DNA from: an uncultured Flavobacteriaceae bacterium | GTDB lineage: Bacteria > Bacteroidota > Bacteroidia > Flavobacteriales > Flavobacteriaceae | Direction: 5' to 3' | DNA: 52,049 nt | NCBI GenBank assembly: GCA_905479745.1 | Contig: CAJQNO010000081.1 | Coordinates: 1-52,049 of the forward strand | In this document: one piece after another, positions 51,996-52,049 of the stretch | Numbering within the stretch: position 1 is the stretch's first letter | Layout of the letters: every line of letters begins with the position of its first letter | Translations under genes and position numbers: made by a program | The notes under the pieces: generated by a model | The model's input: the letters and a program-made list of their open reading frames with translations, nothing else | What the model was told of the DNA's origin: nothing | Databases searched by the model: none

Positions 51996-52049
51996 ATGAA
52001 GGCATATTTATTTCCCGGTCAGGGGGCGCAATTTACAGGAATGGGGCTT
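51996..52049 (+). CDS. fabD: Malonyl-CoA:ACP transacylase FabD, 3' end cut by window edge
   Basis: Only the first 18 codons are in the window. They read MKAYLFPGQGAQFTGMGL, the conserved N-terminal motif of FabD (FPGQGAQ). The enzyme loads malonyl groups onto acyl carrier protein for fatty acid synthesis. The start is the ATG at 51996. Confidence 0.88.
   Translation, partial: MKAYLFPGQGAQFTGMGL

Noticed and set aside
1-52049. CRISPR arrays, rRNA, tRNA, insertion sequences or phage genes
   Set aside because: I saw no regularly spaced repeats, no cloverleaf-like segments, and no transposase, integrase or structural phage genes. The window is an ordinary chromosome segment apart from the broken four-helix-bundle gene.

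Overview
The window looks like chromosome of a flavobacterium (Bacteroidota, probably Flavobacteriaceae). The reasons are two proteins with type IX secretion C-terminal sorting domains, GLPGLI-family proteins, a DUF5686 protein, a carboxypeptidase-regulatory-domain outer-membrane barrel, a fused E1 alpha/beta 2-oxoacid dehydrogenase, an ergothioneine egtB-egtD pair, and promoters of the Bacteroidota type (TAnnTTTG at -7, TTG or TTTG at -33). I see no rRNA, tRNA, CRISPR array, insertion sequence or phage gene.

Layout. 1-1.9 kb: 3' part of urocanate hydratase (hutU) and a DUF4136 lipoprotein, closed by a terminator. 1.9-5.1 kb: two divergent genes for type IX secreted proteins around a 484-base gap. 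5.2-21.4 kb: sixteen tightly packed minus-strand genes, read paaE-A-B-C-D-G-H-I-J, SDR, paaZ, enoyl-CoA hydratase, paaY, E2, ilvE, E1. A TetR gene lies just upstream, and a palindromic operator sits inside the promoter in front of paaE. 22.1-24.2 kb: divergent aromatic amino acid hydroxylase and a rhodanese. 24.2-31.3 kb: an outer-membrane barrel / two GLPGLI / small membrane protein operon, divergent from a histidine kinase-response regulator pair, with three 10-bp direct repeats between them. 31.3-39.4 kb: a secreted orphan, a deoxynucleoside kinase, membrane pyrophosphatase, DUF5686, a broken four-helix-bundle gene and pdhB. 39.5-46.7 kb: an orphan lipoprotein, etfBA, bifunctional nuclease, a CNT nucleoside transporter with an extra N-terminal domain, thyA and two secreted TonB-C-like proteins. 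46.8-52 kb: egtB, egtD, a convergent class V PLP enzyme, a 2TM protein, folA, fructosamine kinase and the first codons of fabD.

How the genes fit together. The large operon carries the aerobic phenylacetyl-CoA pathway: epoxidase PaaABCE with PaaD, isomerase PaaG, ring-opening PaaZ, then PaaH/PaaJ and hydratase steps to acetyl-CoA and succinyl-CoA. No phenylacetate-CoA ligase (PaaK) is present in the window. The operon instead ends with a branched-chain-type aminotransferase and a 2-oxoacid dehydrogenase E1/E2. My main hypothesis is that these last genes make phenylacetyl-CoA directly from phenylalanine through phenylpyruvate, bypassing free phenylacetate. The plainer alternative is that branched-chain amino acid and phenylacetate catabolism are simply co-regulated. 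The TetR protein probably represses the operon, and the divergent hydroxylase marks a second route for phenylalanine. EtfAB may receive electrons from acyl-CoA oxidation.
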